Below are positions 50,432 to 62,489 of a stretch of DNA of 64,000 nt, one piece after another. A program made the translations under genes and the position numbers. The stretch covers positions 62,001 through 126,000 of the forward strand of contig NZ_BSTR01000013.1 in the NCBI RefSeq assembly GCF_030269645.1. The letters run 5' to 3'. A model generated the notes under the pieces. The model did not search any database. It had not been told where the DNA came from and saw nothing but the letters and a program-made list of their open reading frames with translations. This DNA comes from Actinokineospora sp. NBRC 105648 (lineage in GTDB: Bacteria > Actinomycetota > Actinomycetes > Mycobacteriales > Pseudonocardiaceae). Within the stretch, counting starts at the first letter, position 1; each line of letters starts with the position of its first letter.

Positions 50432-50855
50432 GGGTGAGCACCGGCGCCAGGATCGAGTCCAGCAGCGCGGGCAGCTGCTCCGCCCGGTCGAGCACGTGGT
50501 CGACGCCCAGCTCGCGCAGCCGCGCCCGGCCGGTCGCGGCACCGCCCACCTCGATCGAGGGTCTGCCGCCGAACACGACCGGGCAGGCCAGCCTGCCCAT
50601 CGCGCGCAGCCCGGGCAGGTCGGCGAGGTCGTTGACGGCGTGCCCGTTGACGCTGCCGATGATCACCGCGGCCGCGTCCAGCTCGGCGGCGGCGTCGGCG
50701 AACTCCGCCAGCGGGGTGCACACGCCCAGGTTGCGCACCCGGAAGCCCTGCTCGGTGAGCATCAGGTGGATCAGCCGGTTGGCCACCGCGTGCGCGTCGC
50801 TGGCGGCGACGCCGAGCACCAGGGCGCGGCGGGGGCGGAAGGTGGTGTCGCGCAT
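50421..50855 (-). CDS. Glutamate mutase small (sigma), B12-binding subunit
   Basis: 144 residues, B12-binding fold: ALVLGVAASDAHAVANRLIHLML, NLGVCTPLAEF, VIIGSVNGHAVNDL and CPVVFGGRPSIEVGG. The DxHxxG cobalt-ligand motif reads DAHAVA, with Asp and His kept but the usual Gly replaced by Ala. ATG 50855 has AAGGAG nine bases upstream; ATG 50876 is an alternative. First gene of a minus-strand operon with the large subunit and the ABC permease. Confidence 0.9.
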   Translation of the reverse strand: MRDTTFRPRRALVLGVAASDAHAVANRLIHLMLTEQGFRVRNLGVCTPLAEFADAAAELDAAAVIIGSVNGHAVNDLADLPGLRAMGRLACPVVFGGRPSIEVGGAATGRARLRELGVDHVLDRAEQLPALLDSILAPVLTHAG

Positions 50856-51172
50856 GGTGGGGCGCTCCTTGATCATGGGAATGGGAGCGCGGCGCGATCT
50901 CCCGCGCGCACGCGTGGCTTTCGGTGAACGTAACAACCGGGGTCAATGGGGACCACTGGCAAAGGCGGGGTCCGGGATTTTCACTAGTCCCGGCGCAGTT
51001 CGTTGGTGGGTGCCGTGTGCGCTGGTAGCGTCGGGTCTGGCCCTGGTGGGACGGTGTTCCCACCCGGCCGGGGGCTCGGGGGCAATCGCATTTCGGCGGC
51101 CGCGTTTCGCGCGGTCGGCGTATTTCGCCGTGCCCGTGGACTTGTCGAATCACTCGACCGGGATGGTGGACC
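50856..51172. promoter_or_regulatory. Divergent promoter region of mutase and NRPS operons
   Basis: 317 bp separate the mutase operon from the lipidation/NRPS operon. It should contain both promoters. No certain promoter hexamers, operator or small gene recognised. Confidence 0.4.
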
Positions 51173-52873
51173 ATGCACGCGGATCTGGACCGGCGAAATG
51201 CCTGCGCGGCGGTGCGGGCGCACGCCGTGGCGACGCCGGGGGCGCAGGCGCTCACCTTCCTCGTCGACCCCGAGGACGACGCGAGCGCACGCACCTGGAC
51301 CTACGGCGCGCTGGACGAGCGGGCCAGGGCGATCGCGGTCGCCCTGCGCGCCCAGCTGCCGGTGGGTTCCCGGGTGCTGCTGCTCTTCCCGCAGGGCGGC
51401 GAGGCGGTGCACGCGTTCGTCGGCTGCCTGTACGCGGGCATGGTCGCGGTGTTCGCCCCGGCGGGCGGCCGCTACCGCCACGAGCGCAACCGGGTGCGGG
51501 TGATCGCCCGCGACGCCCGGGTCGGCGTGCTGCTCACCGACACCGCGACCCGGCCGTCGGTGCTGGAGCTGGTCGCCGACCAGGGGATGACCGACCTCGA
51601 CGTGCTCGCGGTCGACGAGCTGACCGGTGGCGCGGCCGAGTGGGTGCCACCGGACACCGACCGCGACGACCCCGCGCTGCTGCAGTACACCTCGGGGTCC
51701 ACTTCGGACCCCAAGGGGGTGGTGGTCACGCACGGCAACCTGCTGGCCAACACCCAGGACATGATCGACGTGCTCGGTCTGCCCGACCGGCCGCGCCTGG
51801 GCGGGTGGGGGCCGCTCTACCACGACATGGGCCTGATGGGTCAGCTCACGCCGCCGCTGTTCCTCGGCGGGGCGTGCGTGCTGATGAGCCCGATGGCCTT
51901 CCTCAAGCGGCCGCACCTGTGGTTGCGGATGATCGACCGGCACGACCTGTACATGTCGGCCGCGCCCAACTTCGCCTACGAGCTGTGCACCCGGCGGATC
52001 ACCGACGAGCAGCTGGCAGGCGTCGACCTGTCCCGATGGCACCTGGCGTGCAACGGTTCCGAGCCAGTGCACATCCCGACCATGCGGGCCTTCGCCGAGC
52101 GGTTCGCCGGCGCGGGCCTCGCGTCGCACGCGCTGACGCCGTGCTACGGGCTGGCCGAGGCGACCGTGCTGGTTAGCGGGACCCGCGACCGTGCCTACGC
52201 CGCCTGTGCGGTCGACCGGGAAGCGTTGGCACGCAACGAGTTTGTGCTCAGCGACGGGCCCGACGCGCAGGAGTTGGCGAGCTGTGGGCCCACGCGTGCG
52301 ACCACGGTGCGGATCGTGGACCCGGTCACGCTGCGGGTGCTGGAGTCCGGGGAGATCGGCGAGGTGCTGCTGCGGGGGCCGAGCATCGCCCAGGGGTATT
52401 GGGAGAATCCCACCGCCACGGCGGAGGTCTTCGAGGCGCAGCTCTCTGATGGAGTGTACCTGCGCACCGGCGATCTCGGCGTGCTGCACGACGGTGAGCT
52501 CTACATCACCGGGCGGCTCAAGGAGATGATGATCGTCCACGGCCGCAACCTGTACCCGCAGGACGTGGAGCAGGAGCTGCGCGCCCAGCACCCGCCGTTG
52601 GCCGGTCTGATCGGCGCGGTGTTCTCTGTGGACACCGATCTCGTTGTCGTACACGAGATTCGGGGCCGGTTCTCGGCGGAGGAGCACGGGTTGCTGACGG
52701 CCGAGATCCGGCAGACGGTCGGCCGGGAGTTCGGGGCCGGGGTCGCCGAGGTGGTGCTGGTGCGGCCGGGGACGGTCCAGCGGACCACCAGCGGCAAGGT
52801 CCAGCGGATGGCCATGCGGGCCGCCTACCTGGCCGGGACGTTGTCGCCCGCCGGGATCGCCGTCCCGGCCTGA
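51173..52873 (+). CDS. Fatty acyl-AMP ligase (lipid loading of the lipopeptide)
   Basis: 566 residues of the fatty-acyl-AMP ligase family: LLQYTSGSTSDPKGV, GGWGPLYHDMGLMGQLTPPLFLGG, CNGSEPVH, PCYGLAEATVLV, YLRTGDLGVLHDGELYITGRLKEMMIVHGRNLYPQDVE. It activates a fatty acid as acyl-AMP and loads it on the adjacent ACP, which then donates it to the N-terminal condensation domain. ATG 51173. An ACP gene follows 39 bp later and the main NRPS directly after that. No acyl-CoA dehydrogenase, which makes the cis double bond in friulimicin, is in the window. Confidence 0.93.
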   Translation: MHADLDRRNACAAVRAHAVATPGAQALTFLVDPEDDASARTWTYGALDERARAIAVALRAQLPVGSRVLLLFPQGGEAVHAFVGCLYAGMVAVFAPAGGRYRHERNRVRVIARDARVGVLLTDTATRPSVLELVADQGMTDLDVLAVDELTGGAAEWVPPDTDRDDPALLQYTSGSTSDPKGVVVTHGNLLANTQDMIDVLGLPDRPRLGGWGPLYHDMGLMGQLTPPLFLGGACVLMSPMAFLKRPHLWLRMIDRHDLYMSAAPNFAYELCTRRITDEQLAGVDLSRWHLACNGSEPVHIPTMRAFAERFAGAGLASHALTPCYGLAEATVLVSGTRDRAYAACAVDREALARNEFVLSDGPDAQELASCGPTRATTVRIVDPVTLRVLESGEIGEVLLRGPSIAQGYWENPTATAEVFEAQLSDGVYLRTGDLGVLHDGELYITGRLKEMMIVHGRNLYPQDVEQELRAQHPPLAGLIGAVFSVDTDLVVVHEIRGRFSAEEHGLLTAEIRQTVGREFGAGVAEVVLVRPGTVQRTTSGKVQRMAMRAAYLAGTLSPAGIAVPA

Positions 52874-52912
52874 CGGTCCTGGAGTGATCGCCGAAGACTT
52901 CGAGGAGGGGCT

Positions 52913-53164
52913 ATGGCCGAGGTAGTGCACGCAGGGGTGCAGGAGTGGTTGGTGGCGCGGGTGTCGGCGGTGACCGGGCGCCCGGTCGAGGCCGTCGACG
53001 TCGACCTGCCCATCGCGCAGTTCGGGTTGGACTCGGTGTCGGCGCTGACGGTCGTGCTGGCCGCCGAGGACGAGTTCGGCATCGAGCTCGACCCCGCCGA
53101 CCTGTGGGACCATCCGACGGTCCGGGCGCTGAGCGCGCGGATCCTGGTGCTGGCGGAGAGCTGA
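52913..53164 (+). CDS. Acyl carrier protein for lipid starter
   Basis: 83 residues. The phosphopantetheine Ser lies in [11 protein letters not shown], with the usual acidic helix II. It receives the fatty acid from the acyl-AMP ligase and presents it to the starter condensation domain. ATG 52913 has GAGGAGGGG upstream; its stop is one base before the NRPS start. Confidence 0.94.
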   Translation: MAEVVHAGVQEWLVARVSAVTGRPVEAVDVDLPIAQFGLDSVSALTVVLAAEDEFGIELDPADLWDHPTVRALSARILVLAES

Positions 53165-53165
53165 G

Positions 53166-56100
53166 ATGACCACACGGCGGCTGCCCCTGTCCTCCGCGCA
53201 GGCCGGGATCTGGGTCGGTGAACGGCTCTACCCGGGAACCGCGCAGTACAACTGCGGCGTGTTCGCCGATCTCGACGGCCCGGTCGACGCCGAGGTGTTC
53301 GGTGCCGCCGTCCGGGCCGTGGTCGCCGAGGCCGAGGCGTTGCGATCGACGTTCTCCGAGGTTGACGGTGAACCGGTGCAGGAGATCTCGGCCACCGCGG
53401 AGGCCGCCGTCGTCGTGGTCGACCTGCGGGCCGAAGCGGACCCTGATTCGGCCGCGTGGCAGTGGATGCGGGACGACTTGGCGGTCCCGCTGGACTTGGC
53501 TACCGCCCCGCTGTGCGCACACGTGCTATTCCGGTTGGGTGACGAGCAGTGGCGTTGCTACTTCCGTTACCACCACATTGTCTTGGACGGCTTCGCCGCG
53601 CACCTCTACCTGAGCCGGGTGGCCGAGGTGTACTCGGCGTTGGCGGCGGGTCGGGCGCCCACCGCGACCGAGTTCGGGACAGTGGCGGAGGTCCTCGCCG
53701 AGGATTCCACCTACCGGTCGTCCACGCGGTTCGAGGGCGATCGCCAGTTCTGGGATGAGACGGCAAGAAGTGTTACCGGACAGGGACTTCTCGCGTCTGC
53801 CGCGACTGATGTCGGCGAGACTGTTCGCTGCGGCGCGGATCTTCCGGACGAGACCGTGGCCGGGTTGGTGCGGGTGTGCCAGCGTGCGGGTGTGCCGTGG
53901 TCCGTCTTGGCGGTGACGGCCTGTGCCGCGTTCGCGCACCGGGTCGGCGGTGGCGCTGTCGGCTTTCCCGTCGCCGCGCGTACCAGTCGAGCGGGGCTGC
54001 AGACGCCGACGATGATGGCGAACGAGCTGCCGCTACTCCTCGATGTCCACTCCGGACTGTCCGTTGACGACGCCTTGCGCGGTGCCTCTGCGGCCATCGG
54101 GCGACTGCTACGGCACCAGCGCTACCGGGGCGAGGACGTGCGCCGTGACTCCGGGCGCGGGCGGGACGGGCTGTTCGGCCTGGTGGCCAACGTCGTGTCG
54201 TTCAACCGCCCGCTCGTGTTCGGCCCGGTGTCCGGGCTCTTGCGGCTGGTGGCGCCGGGTCGGGTGGAGAACCTGGTGGTCAACCTGCACGGATCGCCGG
54301 AGACCGGGGGCGGGGTGCGGGTCGACTTCCACGGCAACAGCGCGCTGCACACCCCCGAGGAGCTCGCGGCCCTGCACCGGCGGTTCCTGGTCTTCCTGGA
54401 CGGGCTGGCCCACGCCGACGGCCCGCTGGGGCTGATCGACACCGCGTCCGCCGATGAGCGTGATCTCGTTCTCCGGCAGTGGAACGACACCGAGCGGCGG
54501 GTGCGGTTCACGGCACTGCCGGATCTCGTGCTGGAGCAGGCCGCGCGGACACCGGAGCGAGTGGCGGCCGCCGAGCGGGGCCGGGAGGTCACCTACGCCG
54601 AGTTGGCCGCCCGCGTCGACGGTCTCGCCGGGGTGCTGGTGCGGGACGGGATCAGGCCGGGATCGGTTGTCGCGCTGACCTTGCCGCGTGGTGTCGACTT
54701 CCTGGTGGCTGCACTCGCGGTGTCCCGCGCGGGTGCCGCGTACCTGCCGATCGACACCACCCAGCCCGCCGCGCGCGTGCAGGTCATGCTTGCCGACGCC
54801 GCGACCGACCTGGTGCTCGCGGACCTCGCCGGCGTCGGTACCGCCGATGCCGCGTTCCCCGCGCTCCGCCCGCAAGACGCCGCGTACGTGATCTACACGT
54901 CCGGTTCGACGGGCACCCCCAAGGGCGTCGTCGTCCAGCACGGGTCGCTGTCCGCCTACCTCGCGCACCTCAAGGCCGAGCACCCCGCCGTGGCCGGGTC
55001 GGCGGTCGTGCACACCTCGGTGGCCTTCGACCTGGGCATCACCTCGCTGTTCGGCCCGTTGATCGCGGGCGGCACCGTGCGGTTCGCCGAACTCGCGGAC
55101 GCCGCCGGACCCTCGTTCCTCAAGGGCACCCCGTCGCACCTGGGCCTGCTGGAGCAGTTCCCGAACGCGTCGCCGAGCGCCGAGCTGATGCTGGGCGGCG
55201 AGAACCTGTCCGGCGACGCGCTCGCCGTGTGGCGACGAGCGAACCCGGACGCCTTGGTGGTCAACGAGTACGGACCCACTGAGGCCACCATCGCGTGCGT
55301 CGAGCACCGCATCGAGCCGGGCGACCCCGACATTTCCGGCACTGTCCCTATTGGACGTCCATTCTGGAACACACGGGCCTACGTGCTAGACGCCGCGCTG
55401 CGGCCGGTGCCGCCCGGCCAGGTCGGTGAGCTTTATGTCGCGGGGTCGCTCCTCGCGCGTGGTTACCTGGGACAGCCGGGGCGCACCGCCGAGCGGTTCG
55501 TGGCCGACCCGTTCGGCGGCGGCCGGATGTACCGGACCGGCGACCTCGCCCGCTGGGCCGACGGGCTGCTGCACTGCCTGGGCCGCGCCGACGACCAGGT
55601 CAAGATCCGGGGCTTCCGGGTCGAGCTGGGCGAGGTCGAGGCCCAGGTCGCCACCCACCCCGACGTCCGGGCCGTGGCCGCGCTGGCCCGGCCGGACCAC
55701 GCGGGCAGGCAGCGCGTCGTCGCCTACGTCGTCAGCCGGGGTGGCGACCTCGGCCGGGCCGAGTTGCGCGATCACCTGCTGACGCGCCTGCCCGAGGCGA
55801 TGATCCCCGCCGCCGTGGTCACCGTCGGTGAGCTTCCGCTGACCCCCAACGGAAAGCTCGACACCCGCGCCCTGCCTGATCCGGAGTACCGGGGGAGCGC
55901 GCTGTTCCGTGCTCCGGCCACCGGCACCGAACGGCGCCTGTGCGCGCTGTTCGCCGAGGTGCTGGACGTGGCCGAGGTCGGCGCGGACGACGACTTCTTC
56001 GAGCTCGGCGGCGACTCGCTGCTGGCGACCAGGCTGACCGGGCGGATCCGCGCGGAGCTGTGCGCCGAGCTGGCGGGCAGCCTGCTGTTCGACACCCCGA

Positions 56101-59100
56101 CCGTCGCGGGGCTGGCCGAGCTGGTCGAGCACGCCGCACCCGCCCGCCCGGGGCCGCGCCGGGTCGAGCCGCGGCCGGAGCGGTTGCCGCTGTCGGCCGC
56201 GCAGACCCGGTTGTGGCTGCTGGAGCGGATGGAGGACACCGGCGCCGCCTACAACGTGCCGATCACCTTGCGGTTCCGCGGCCCGTTCGACCCGGACGCG
56301 CTGGAGCTGGCCGCGCGGGACGTGGTCGCCAGGCACGAGGCGCTGCGCACCGTCCTCGCCGAGGACGACGAGGGCCCGCACCAGGTGGTCCTGTCGCTTG
56401 CCGACCTGGTGCCGCTGGTCCAGCAGATGACCGACCCGGTCGCCGAGGCCGAGCACGTGTTCGCCATCGGCGCTGAGGCCCCGGTGCGGGTACGGGTGTT
56501 GCCGGTCGCCGCTCGTGAGCACGTCGTGCTGGTGCTGGTCCACCACGTCGCCGCCGACGGCATCTCGGTCGCCCGGCTCGTCCGCGACCTCGGTGTCGCC
56601 TACGGGGCAAGGGTTTCTGAGACAACTCCCGATCTGCCCGCGTTGCCGGTGCGGTATTCGGATTACGCGCAGTGGCAGCTTGAGGTGCTCGGTTCCCCCG
56701 ACGACCCGGGATCGGACCTGGGCCGCCAGCTCGCGCACTGGACCGCGCAGGTCGCGGGCATGCCGCACGAGCTGGCCCTCCCCGCCGACCGGCCGCGCCC
56801 CGAGGTTGCCACCTTCGCGGGTGACCGGGTCCGGGTGGAGATCCCGGGGGAGCTGCACGAGCGGGTGGACGCGTTGGCGGCGTCCGGCCGGGCGAGCACG
56901 TTCATGGTCGTGCACGCCGCGCTCACCGCGTTGCTGACGCGGTTGGGCGCGGGGGAGGACATCCCGGTGGGCACCGTGGTCGCCGGGCGCACCGACCCGG
57001 CGCTGGACGAGCTGGTCGGGTTCTTCGTCAACACCCTGGTGCTGCGGGTGGGCACGGGCGGCGATCCGCCGTTCCGTGCGCTGCTCGAGCGGGTGCGGCG
57101 GACCGATCTCACCGCGTTCGCGCGCCAGGACCTCCCGTTCGAGGCGCTCGTGGCGGCGGTCAACCCGGTCCGGGTGGCGGGTAGGCACCCGCTCTTCCAG
57201 GTGATGCTGTCGTTCCAGAGCGAGGACCCGCGCGCGGCGGTCGAGGCGTTCCACCGGGTCCCTGGCCTGCGGGTCGAGGCTGAGGGGCCGGTCGAGCAGG
57301 TGGCCAAGTACGACCTGGCCTGGGAGCTGCTGGAGCGCCGCGGTGCCCACGGCGAGCCGCTGGGGATCGAGGCGGAACTGGAGTTCGCCACCGACCGGTT
57401 CGACCGCGACACCGCGCGGCTGATCGCTGATCGGTTCCTGCTGGTCCTGCGTGCCGCCGTGGCCGATCCGGACCAGACCGTCAGCGCGTTGCCGCTGCCC
57501 GATGACACCCCGCGCGCCGTGCTCGACGAGCTGCCGGTCGCGGGTGACGTGGCGGTGTTCGGTGCTCGGCGAGGGCCGCGGAACCCGCGCGAGGAGATCC
57601 TCAGTGGACTTTTCGCGGAGATGCTGGACAGATCCGACGTGGGGCTGGACGACGACTTCTTCGCCCTGGGCGGACATTCGCTGGCCGCGGTGCGACTGCT
57701 GAGCCGGGTCCGCTCGGTGCTCGGCGTGCAGGTGCCGATCCGGCGGCTCTTCGAGGCGCCGACGGTGGCGGGGCTGGCCGAGGTGCTTGACGAGTCCGCG
57801 GGATCCCGGCCGCGGGTGGTGCCTGTGTCGCGGCCCGAGCGGCTGCCGGTGTCGCACGCGCAGCAGCGGTTGTGGTTCCTCAGCCACTTGGACGGGCTCA
57901 ACGCCACGTACACGATCCCGGCCACGATTCGTTTGCGCGGCACTGTGGACGTTGCTGCCCTGCGTGCGGCGTTGAACGACGTGGCCGACCGGCACGAGAG
58001 CCTGCGCACGGTCTTCGGCCAGGACGAGCGCGGTCCGCACCAGGTCGTGTTGCCCACAGGCAACGTGCCGCTGACCGTCGCCGAGGTCGCCGACCTGCCC
58101 GCCGCCTTGGACGCTGCCGCAGACACCGAGTTCGACCTGTCCGCCGAGCCGCCGCTGCGAGCCTGGCTCTACCAGATCGGCGACGGCGAGCACGTGCTAT
58201 TCCTGTTGCTGCACCACATCGCGGGCGACGGCTGGTCGATGGGCCCGCTGGCGGCCGACTTCAGCACGGCTTATGCGGCCCGGGTCGAGGGTGCAGCGCC
58301 GAACTGGCAACCCCTCCCGGTGCAGTACGCGGACTACACTCTGTGGCAGCGCGACGTCCTCGGCTCCGAAGATGATCCGGACAGCGCGATCTCCCGGCAG
58401 GCCATCTTCTGGCGGGCTGCCCTGGAGGGTGTTCCGGAGGAGCTGCGGCTGCCGTTCGACCGGCAGCGGCCCGCGACGCCTTCCTACCGCGGCGGTCGCA
58501 TTCAGTTCACAGTGGACAGTGAGTTGCACCGAGGTGTCACCGAGCTGGCCAAGGCGCACCACGTCACGCCGCACATGGTCGTGCAGGCCGCCGTGGCGAC
58601 CCTGTTGTCCCGGCTCGGTGCGGGCACGGACATCCCGATTGGCACCCCGGTCGCCGGCCGGGACGACGATGCTCTCGACGGGCTGGTCGGCTTCTTCGTC
58701 AACACCCTGGTGCTGCGCAACGACCTGTCCGGTGCGCCAACCTTCGCTGAGCTGCTCAGCCGGGTCCGTGAGACCAACCTCGCCGCCTACGCCCACCAAG
58801 ACTTGCCGTTCGAGCGGGTGGTGGAGCAGGTCGAGCCGGTCCGGTCGCTGGCCCGGCACCCGTTGTTCCAGGTGCTCCTCGGTCTGGACGACAACCAGGC
58901 CGCCCTGAAGTTGTTGCGCCTGCCTGGTTTGACCGCTGAGTTGGCGGATGTGCGGGGCGGTCGGTCGAAGTTCGACCTGTCGTTCTTCCTGGACACCGAA
59001 CACGACGCGGCGGGTGCTCCCGCTGGGATGCGCGGCGGCCTGGAGTACAGCACAGACCTCTTCGACGAGGGCACCGCGCGGGCGATCGCCGAACGCTTCG

Positions 59101-62100
59101 TCCGCGTGCTCGCCGCCGTGGTCGCCGATCCCGCGGTCTCGGTCGCGACCGTCGACGTGCTCGCCGAGTCGGAGCGTGACCTGCTGCTCGGCCCTTGGCA
59201 CACCAACCCGCACCCGGTGCCCGACCCGACGCCTGCCGAGCTGGTGGCCCAGCAGGTCCGCGCGACTCCGGACGCCCCTGCGGTGATCTGCGACGAGACG
59301 ACGTTGTCCTATGTAGAATTGGATGGTCAGGCGAATCGCCTGGCCCGGCTGTTGATCGCGGCCGGGGCCGCACCCGAGCGGGTGGTGGCCATCGCGCTGC
59401 CCCGGCGGGTCGAGCTGCCGGTGGCGATGGTGGCCGTCGCCAAGACCGGGGCGGCGTTCCTGACCCTGGACACCGAGGCGCCCGCCGAGCGGATCGCCGC
59501 CATCCTGGCTGACGCAGCCCCGGTCACCGTGGTCACCGATCTGGCCACCGCGCCCCGGCTCGGCGAATTCCCGGCCGTCGTGGCACTGGACGACCCGGCC
59601 GTGCTCGCTGAGTTGGCGGTGCTCTCAGAGGGCCCCGTGGCCGTGCGCCCAGACCGGTTCAACCCGGCCTACCTCGTCTACACCTCCGGCTCCACCGGGA
59701 CGCCCAAGGGCGTGGTCATGCCGGTCGCGGGCCTGGTGAACCTGTTGTCCTGGCACCGCGCGACCTTCGGCGACCATGGGCGCACCGCGCAGTTCCTCTC
59801 GCTGGCGTTCGACTTCGTGGTCCAGGAAGTGTTGCAGGCACTCGTGTCCGGCAAGACCCTGGTGCTACCCGCCGACGACGTCCGCCGTGACCTGGAGCGC
59901 TTCGCGGCCTGGATCGAGCAGCACCGGGTCACCGAGCTGTTCGCGCCCACCCTGGTGATCGACGCGTTGATCGAGGTCGCGGGCCGGACCGGCGCGAACC
60001 TGGACTCGCTCACCGCCGTCTTCCAGGGTGGCGAGGCGTTCCGGCTCAGCGCCGAGCTGCGTGGCCGGGCCGCGCGGGGTCTGCGGGCGCACAACGTCTA
60101 CGGTCCGGCCGAGACTCACGCCGCGACCACGCTGACCCTGCCCGCCGAGGTCGCCGAGTGGCCCGCGGTGGCGCCGATCGGTAGTCCACTGTGGAACGTC
60201 CGGGTGTACGTCCTCGACGCGGCGCTGAACCTGGCGCCGCCGGGAGTGATCGGTGAGCTCTACGTCGCGGGTGCCCAGCTCGCCCGCGGCTACCTCAACC
60301 GGCCTGATCGCACGGCGGAGCGGTTCGTCGCCGACCCGTTCGGTCCGGTCGGAGCCCGGATGTACCGCACCGGCGACCTGGTCCGCCTGCTGCCGACCGG
60401 CGAACTGGACTACCACGGCCGGGTCGACGACCAGGTCAAGGTGCGCGGCTTCCGGGTCGAGCCGGGCGAGATCGAGGGCGTCCTGGCAGGCCACACGGGA
60501 CTGACGGCGGCCGCTGTGGTGCCGCGTTCCGACACCGGCGACACCCGGCTCGTGGCCTACCTCGTGCCCGCTGCCGAGGGTGTCAGCGACTGGCGAGAGG
60601 TCCAGGCGTACCTCCAGCAGCGGTTGCCCGACTACCTGGTGCCCTCGGCGTTCGTGCTGCTCGACGCGTTGCCCAAGACCGCCAACGGCAAGCTCGACCG
60701 GGCCGCGCTGCCCGCGCCGGAACGGTCCACTGTGGGTACTGGACCCGGGGGCACGGGGCCGCACGCCGCCACCGACGCGCAGGCGAAGCTCGCCGGGGTG
60801 TTCGCCGAGGTGCTGGGGATCGAGCCACCCGGTGTTGACGAGGGGTTCTTCGACCTGGGTGGGGACAGCATCCTGTCCATCCAGGTGGTCAGCGCGGCCC
60901 GGCGGGTCGGGCTCTCGGTCACCGTTCGGGACGTGTTCGAGCGTCGCACAGTCGCCGGGCTCGCCGCCACGGCTACGCCTGTCACCGACGAGCCCGCCGA
61001 GGAGCCGGGCGCGGGGATCGGGCCGGTGCCGCTGACGCCGATCACCCGGTGGCTGGCCGAGCGCGGCCAGGGTCGCTGGCTCGACGAGTTCACCATGTCC
61101 GTGGTGCTGCGCGTCCCGGCGGCCGTCGACCTGCCCTCGCTCACCACCGCTGTTCAAGCCCTGGTCGACCACCACGACGCACTTCGCGGCGTCTTTCACC
61201 CGGATGCTCCACAGTGGACCCACGAGGTCTTGGCCGCGGCGGACGCGAGCGGCTGGGTGCACCGGGTGGACGTCGCCGGGCTCGACGACTACGGCGTGGG
61301 CGTGGAGATCGCGACCCACGGCCGGGCGGCGCGGGCCCGGCTCGACCCGGCCGGGGTCCCGTTGCAGGCGGTCTGGTTCGACCGGGGTCCCGGCAGGCCG
61401 GGCAGCCTGGCGCTGCTGGTGCACCACCTGTTCGTCGACGGTGTCTCGCTCCGGGTGCTGGTGGCCGATCTCGCCGAGGCGTGGCGGGCGGTCGCGGCCG
61501 GGCAGGCACCGGCGTTGCAGCCGGTCGGCACGTCGTTCCGCCGGTGGGCGCAGCGGTTGGGCGCGGCGGCGGTCCGCAGGCGCGCCGAACTGCCGCGCTG
61601 GGTCTCCGCAGTGGGCACTGAGCCGTCAGATCTCGACCCGACCAAGCACACCTATGGCACCGCGGGCGCACTCGAGGCCCGGTTGCCGGTCGACGTGACC
61701 CGTGAGCTGTTGACCACGGTCGCCTCGGTCTTCCGCGCCGAGGTCAACGATGTCTTGTTGACGGCGTTTGCCCTCGCCCTCGGTGAGTCGCGGCACGCGA
61801 TGGGCCAAGAGGTTCTGATCCACCTAGAGGGGCACGGCCGCGAAGAGGACTTGGTCGAGGGAAGCGACCTGTCCCGCACGGTGGGGTGGTTCACCAACCT
61901 CTACCCCGTGCGGCTCGCCCCGGGCCCGGTAGACCGCACCGACGTCCTTGCCGGTGGGCCCGACCTGGGTTATGCGCTCAAGAGGGTCAAGGACCAACTG
62001 CGCGCGGTCCCGGACAAGGGGATGGGTTACGGCCTCTTGCGCTACCTCGATGACGCGAGTGCCCCCGCGTTCGCCGAGCTCAGCCACCCGCCGGTCGCGT

Positions 62101-62489
62101 TCAACTACCTCGGGCGGTTCGAGGTCGGCGGAGCCGACGCCGACTTCGCCCCCGAGGGCACGATCACCGACGCGGTCGGTGGCGAGCACCCGGACATGCC
62201 GCTGGCCCACGTGCTGGAGCTCAACCCGCGCACCGAGGTCGGGATCTTCGGCCCGCAGCTGGTCGCCACCTGGACCTGGGCGGCCGGGCTGCTCACCGAG
62301 GACGAGGTCACCGCGGTCAACGACACCTGGTTCGCGCTGCTCACCGCGCTGACCGAGCACGCCACCCGGCCCGACGCGGGCGGCATCAGCACATCCGACG
62401 TCTCGCTCCACTCGATCACGCAGGTCGAACTCGACGAGTTCGAGGACTTCGCGCGTGACCTGGAGTCCGAATGGGAGAACCAGCCGTGA
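53166..62489 (+). CDS. Three-module NRPS: C-A-PCP / C-PCP (no A) / C-A-PCP-E
   Basis: 3107 residues. Module 1 has a starter condensation domain (HH at 136), adenylation (about 448-908) and PCP Ser951. Module 2 has condensation (HHVAADG at 1126) and PCP Ser1505, with only a short linker where adenylation should be. Module 3 has condensation (HHIAGDG at 1683), adenylation (about 2026-2518), PCP Ser2568 and epimerization (HHLFVDG at 2753). By-eye codes are DLTKMGEIAK for A1 (Asn/Asp-like) and DFQLFGVAAK for A3 (pipecolate-like). The predicted order acyl-Asx, unknown, D-Pip equals positions 1-3 of amphomycin/friulimicin, where residue 2 is diaminobutyrate. ATG 53166 abuts the ACP stop; its stop overlaps the next NRPS (GTGA). 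Confidence 0.92.
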   Translation: MTTRRLPLSSAQAGIWVGERLYPGTAQYNCGVFADLDGPVDAEVFGAAVRAVVAEAEALRSTFSEVDGEPVQEISATAEAAVVVVDLRAEADPDSAAWQWMRDDLAVPLDLATAPLCAHVLFRLGDEQWRCYFRYHHIVLDGFAAHLYLSRVAEVYSALAAGRAPTATEFGTVAEVLAEDSTYRSSTRFEGDRQFWDETARSVTGQGLLASAATDVGETVRCGADLPDETVAGLVRVCQRAGVPWSVLAVTACAAFAHRVGGGAVGFPVAARTSRAGLQTPTMMANELPLLLDVHSGLSVDDALRGASAAIGRLLRHQRYRGEDVRRDSGRGRDGLFGLVANVVSFNRPLVFGPVSGLLRLVAPGRVENLVVNLHGSPETGGGVRVDFHGNSALHTPEELAALHRRFLVFLDGLAHADGPLGLIDTASADERDLVLRQWNDTERRVRFTALPDLVLEQAARTPERVAAAERGREVTYAELAARVDGLAGVLVRDGIRPGSVVALTLPRGVDFLVAALAVSRAGAAYLPIDTTQPAARVQVMLADAATDLVLADLAGVGTADAAFPALRPQDAAYVIYTSGSTGTPKGVVVQHGSLSAYLAHLKAEHPAVAGSAVVHTSVAFDLGITSLFGPLIAGGTVRFAELADAAGPSFLKGTPSHLGLLEQFPNASPSAELMLGGENLSGDALAVWRRANPDALVVNEYGPTEATIACVEHRIEPGDPDISGTVPIGRPFWNTRAYVLDAALRPVPPGQVGELYVAGSLLARGYLGQPGRTAERFVADPFGGGRMYRTGDLARWADGLLHCLGRADDQVKIRGFRVELGEVEAQVATHPDVRAVAALARPDHAGRQRVVAYVVSRGGDLGRAELRDHLLTRLPEAMIPAAVVTVGELPLTPNGKLDTRALPDPEYRGSALFRAPATGTERRLCALFAEVLDVAEVGADDDFFELGGDSLLATRLTGRIRAELCAELAGSLLFDTPTVAGLAELVEHAAPARPGPRRVEPRPERLPLSAAQTRLWLLERMEDTGAAYNVPITLRFRGPFDPDALELAARDVVARHEALRTVLAEDDEGPHQVVLSLADLVPLVQQMTDPVAEAEHVFAIGAEAPVRVRVLPVAAREHVVLVLVHHVAADGISVARLVRDLGVAYGARVSETTPDLPALPVRYSDYAQWQLEVLGSPDDPGSDLGRQLAHWTAQVAGMPHELALPADRPRPEVATFAGDRVRVEIPGELHERVDALAASGRASTFMVVHAALTALLTRLGAGEDIPVGTVVAGRTDPALDELVGFFVNTLVLRVGTGGDPPFRALLERVRRTDLTAFARQDLPFEALVAAVNPVRVAGRHPLFQVMLSFQSEDPRAAVEAFHRVPGLRVEAEGPVEQVAKYDLAWELLERRGAHGEPLGIEAELEFATDRFDRDTARLIADRFLLVLRAAVADPDQTVSALPLPDDTPRAVLDELPVAGDVAVFGARRGPRNPREEILSGLFAEMLDRSDVGLDDDFFALGGHSLAAVRLLSRVRSVLGVQVPIRRLFEAPTVAGLAEVLDESAGSRPRVVPVSRPERLPVSHAQQRLWFLSHLDGLNATYTIPATIRLRGTVDVAALRAALNDVADRHESLRTVFGQDERGPHQVVLPTGNVPLTVAEVADLPAALDAAADTEFDLSAEPPLRAWLYQIGDGEHVLFLLLHHIAGDGWSMGPLAADFSTAYAARVEGAAPNWQPLPVQYADYTLWQRDVLGSEDDPDSAISRQAIFWRAALEGVPEELRLPFDRQRPATPSYRGGRIQFTVDSELHRGVTELAKAHHVTPHMVVQAAVATLLSRLGAGTDIPIGTPVAGRDDDALDGLVGFFVNTLVLRNDLSGAPTFAELLSRVRETNLAAYAHQDLPFERVVEQVEPVRSLARHPLFQVLLGLDDNQAALKLLRLPGLTAELADVRGGRSKFDLSFFLDTEHDAAGAPAGMRGGLEYSTDLFDEGTARAIAERFVRVLAAVVADPAVSVATVDVLAESERDLLLGPWHTNPHPVPDPTPAELVAQQVRATPDAPAVICDETTLSYVELDGQANRLARLLIAAGAAPERVVAIALPRRVELPVAMVAVAKTGAAFLTLDTEAPAERIAAILADAAPVTVVTDLATAPRLGEFPAVVALDDPAVLAELAVLSEGPVAVRPDRFNPAYLVYTSGSTGTPKGVVMPVAGLVNLLSWHRATFGDHGRTAQFLSLAFDFVVQEVLQALVSGKTLVLPADDVRRDLERFAAWIEQHRVTELFAPTLVIDALIEVAGRTGANLDSLTAVFQGGEAFRLSAELRGRAARGLRAHNVYGPAETHAATTLTLPAEVAEWPAVAPIGSPLWNVRVYVLDAALNLAPPGVIGELYVAGAQLARGYLNRPDRTAERFVADPFGPVGARMYRTGDLVRLLPTGELDYHGRVDDQVKVRGFRVEPGEIEGVLAGHTGLTAAAVVPRSDTGDTRLVAYLVPAAEGVSDWREVQAYLQQRLPDYLVPSAFVLLDALPKTANGKLDRAALPAPERSTVGTGPGGTGPHAATDAQAKLAGVFAEVLGIEPPGVDEGFFDLGGDSILSIQVVSAARRVGLSVTVRDVFERRTVAGLAATATPVTDEPAEEPGAGIGPVPLTPITRWLAERGQGRWLDEFTMSVVLRVPAAVDLPSLTTAVQALVDHHDALRGVFHPDAPQWTHEVLAAADASGWVHRVDVAGLDDYGVGVEIATHGRAARARLDPAGVPLQAVWFDRGPGRPGSLALLVHHLFVDGVSLRVLVADLAEAWRAVAAGQAPALQPVGTSFRRWAQRLGAAAVRRRAELPRWVSAVGTEPSDLDPTKHTYGTAGALEARLPVDVTRELLTTVASVFRAEVNDVLLTAFALALGESRHAMGQEVLIHLEGHGREEDLVEGSDLSRTVGWFTNLYPVRLAPGPVDRTDVLAGGPDLGYALKRVKDQLRAVPDKGMGYGLLRYLDDASAPAFAELSHPPVAFNYLGRFEVGGADADFAPEGTITDAVGGEHPDMPLAHVLELNPRTEVGIFGPQLVATWTWAAGLLTEDEVTAVNDTWFALLTALTEHATRPDAGGISTSDVSLHSITQVELDEFEDFARDLESEWENQP

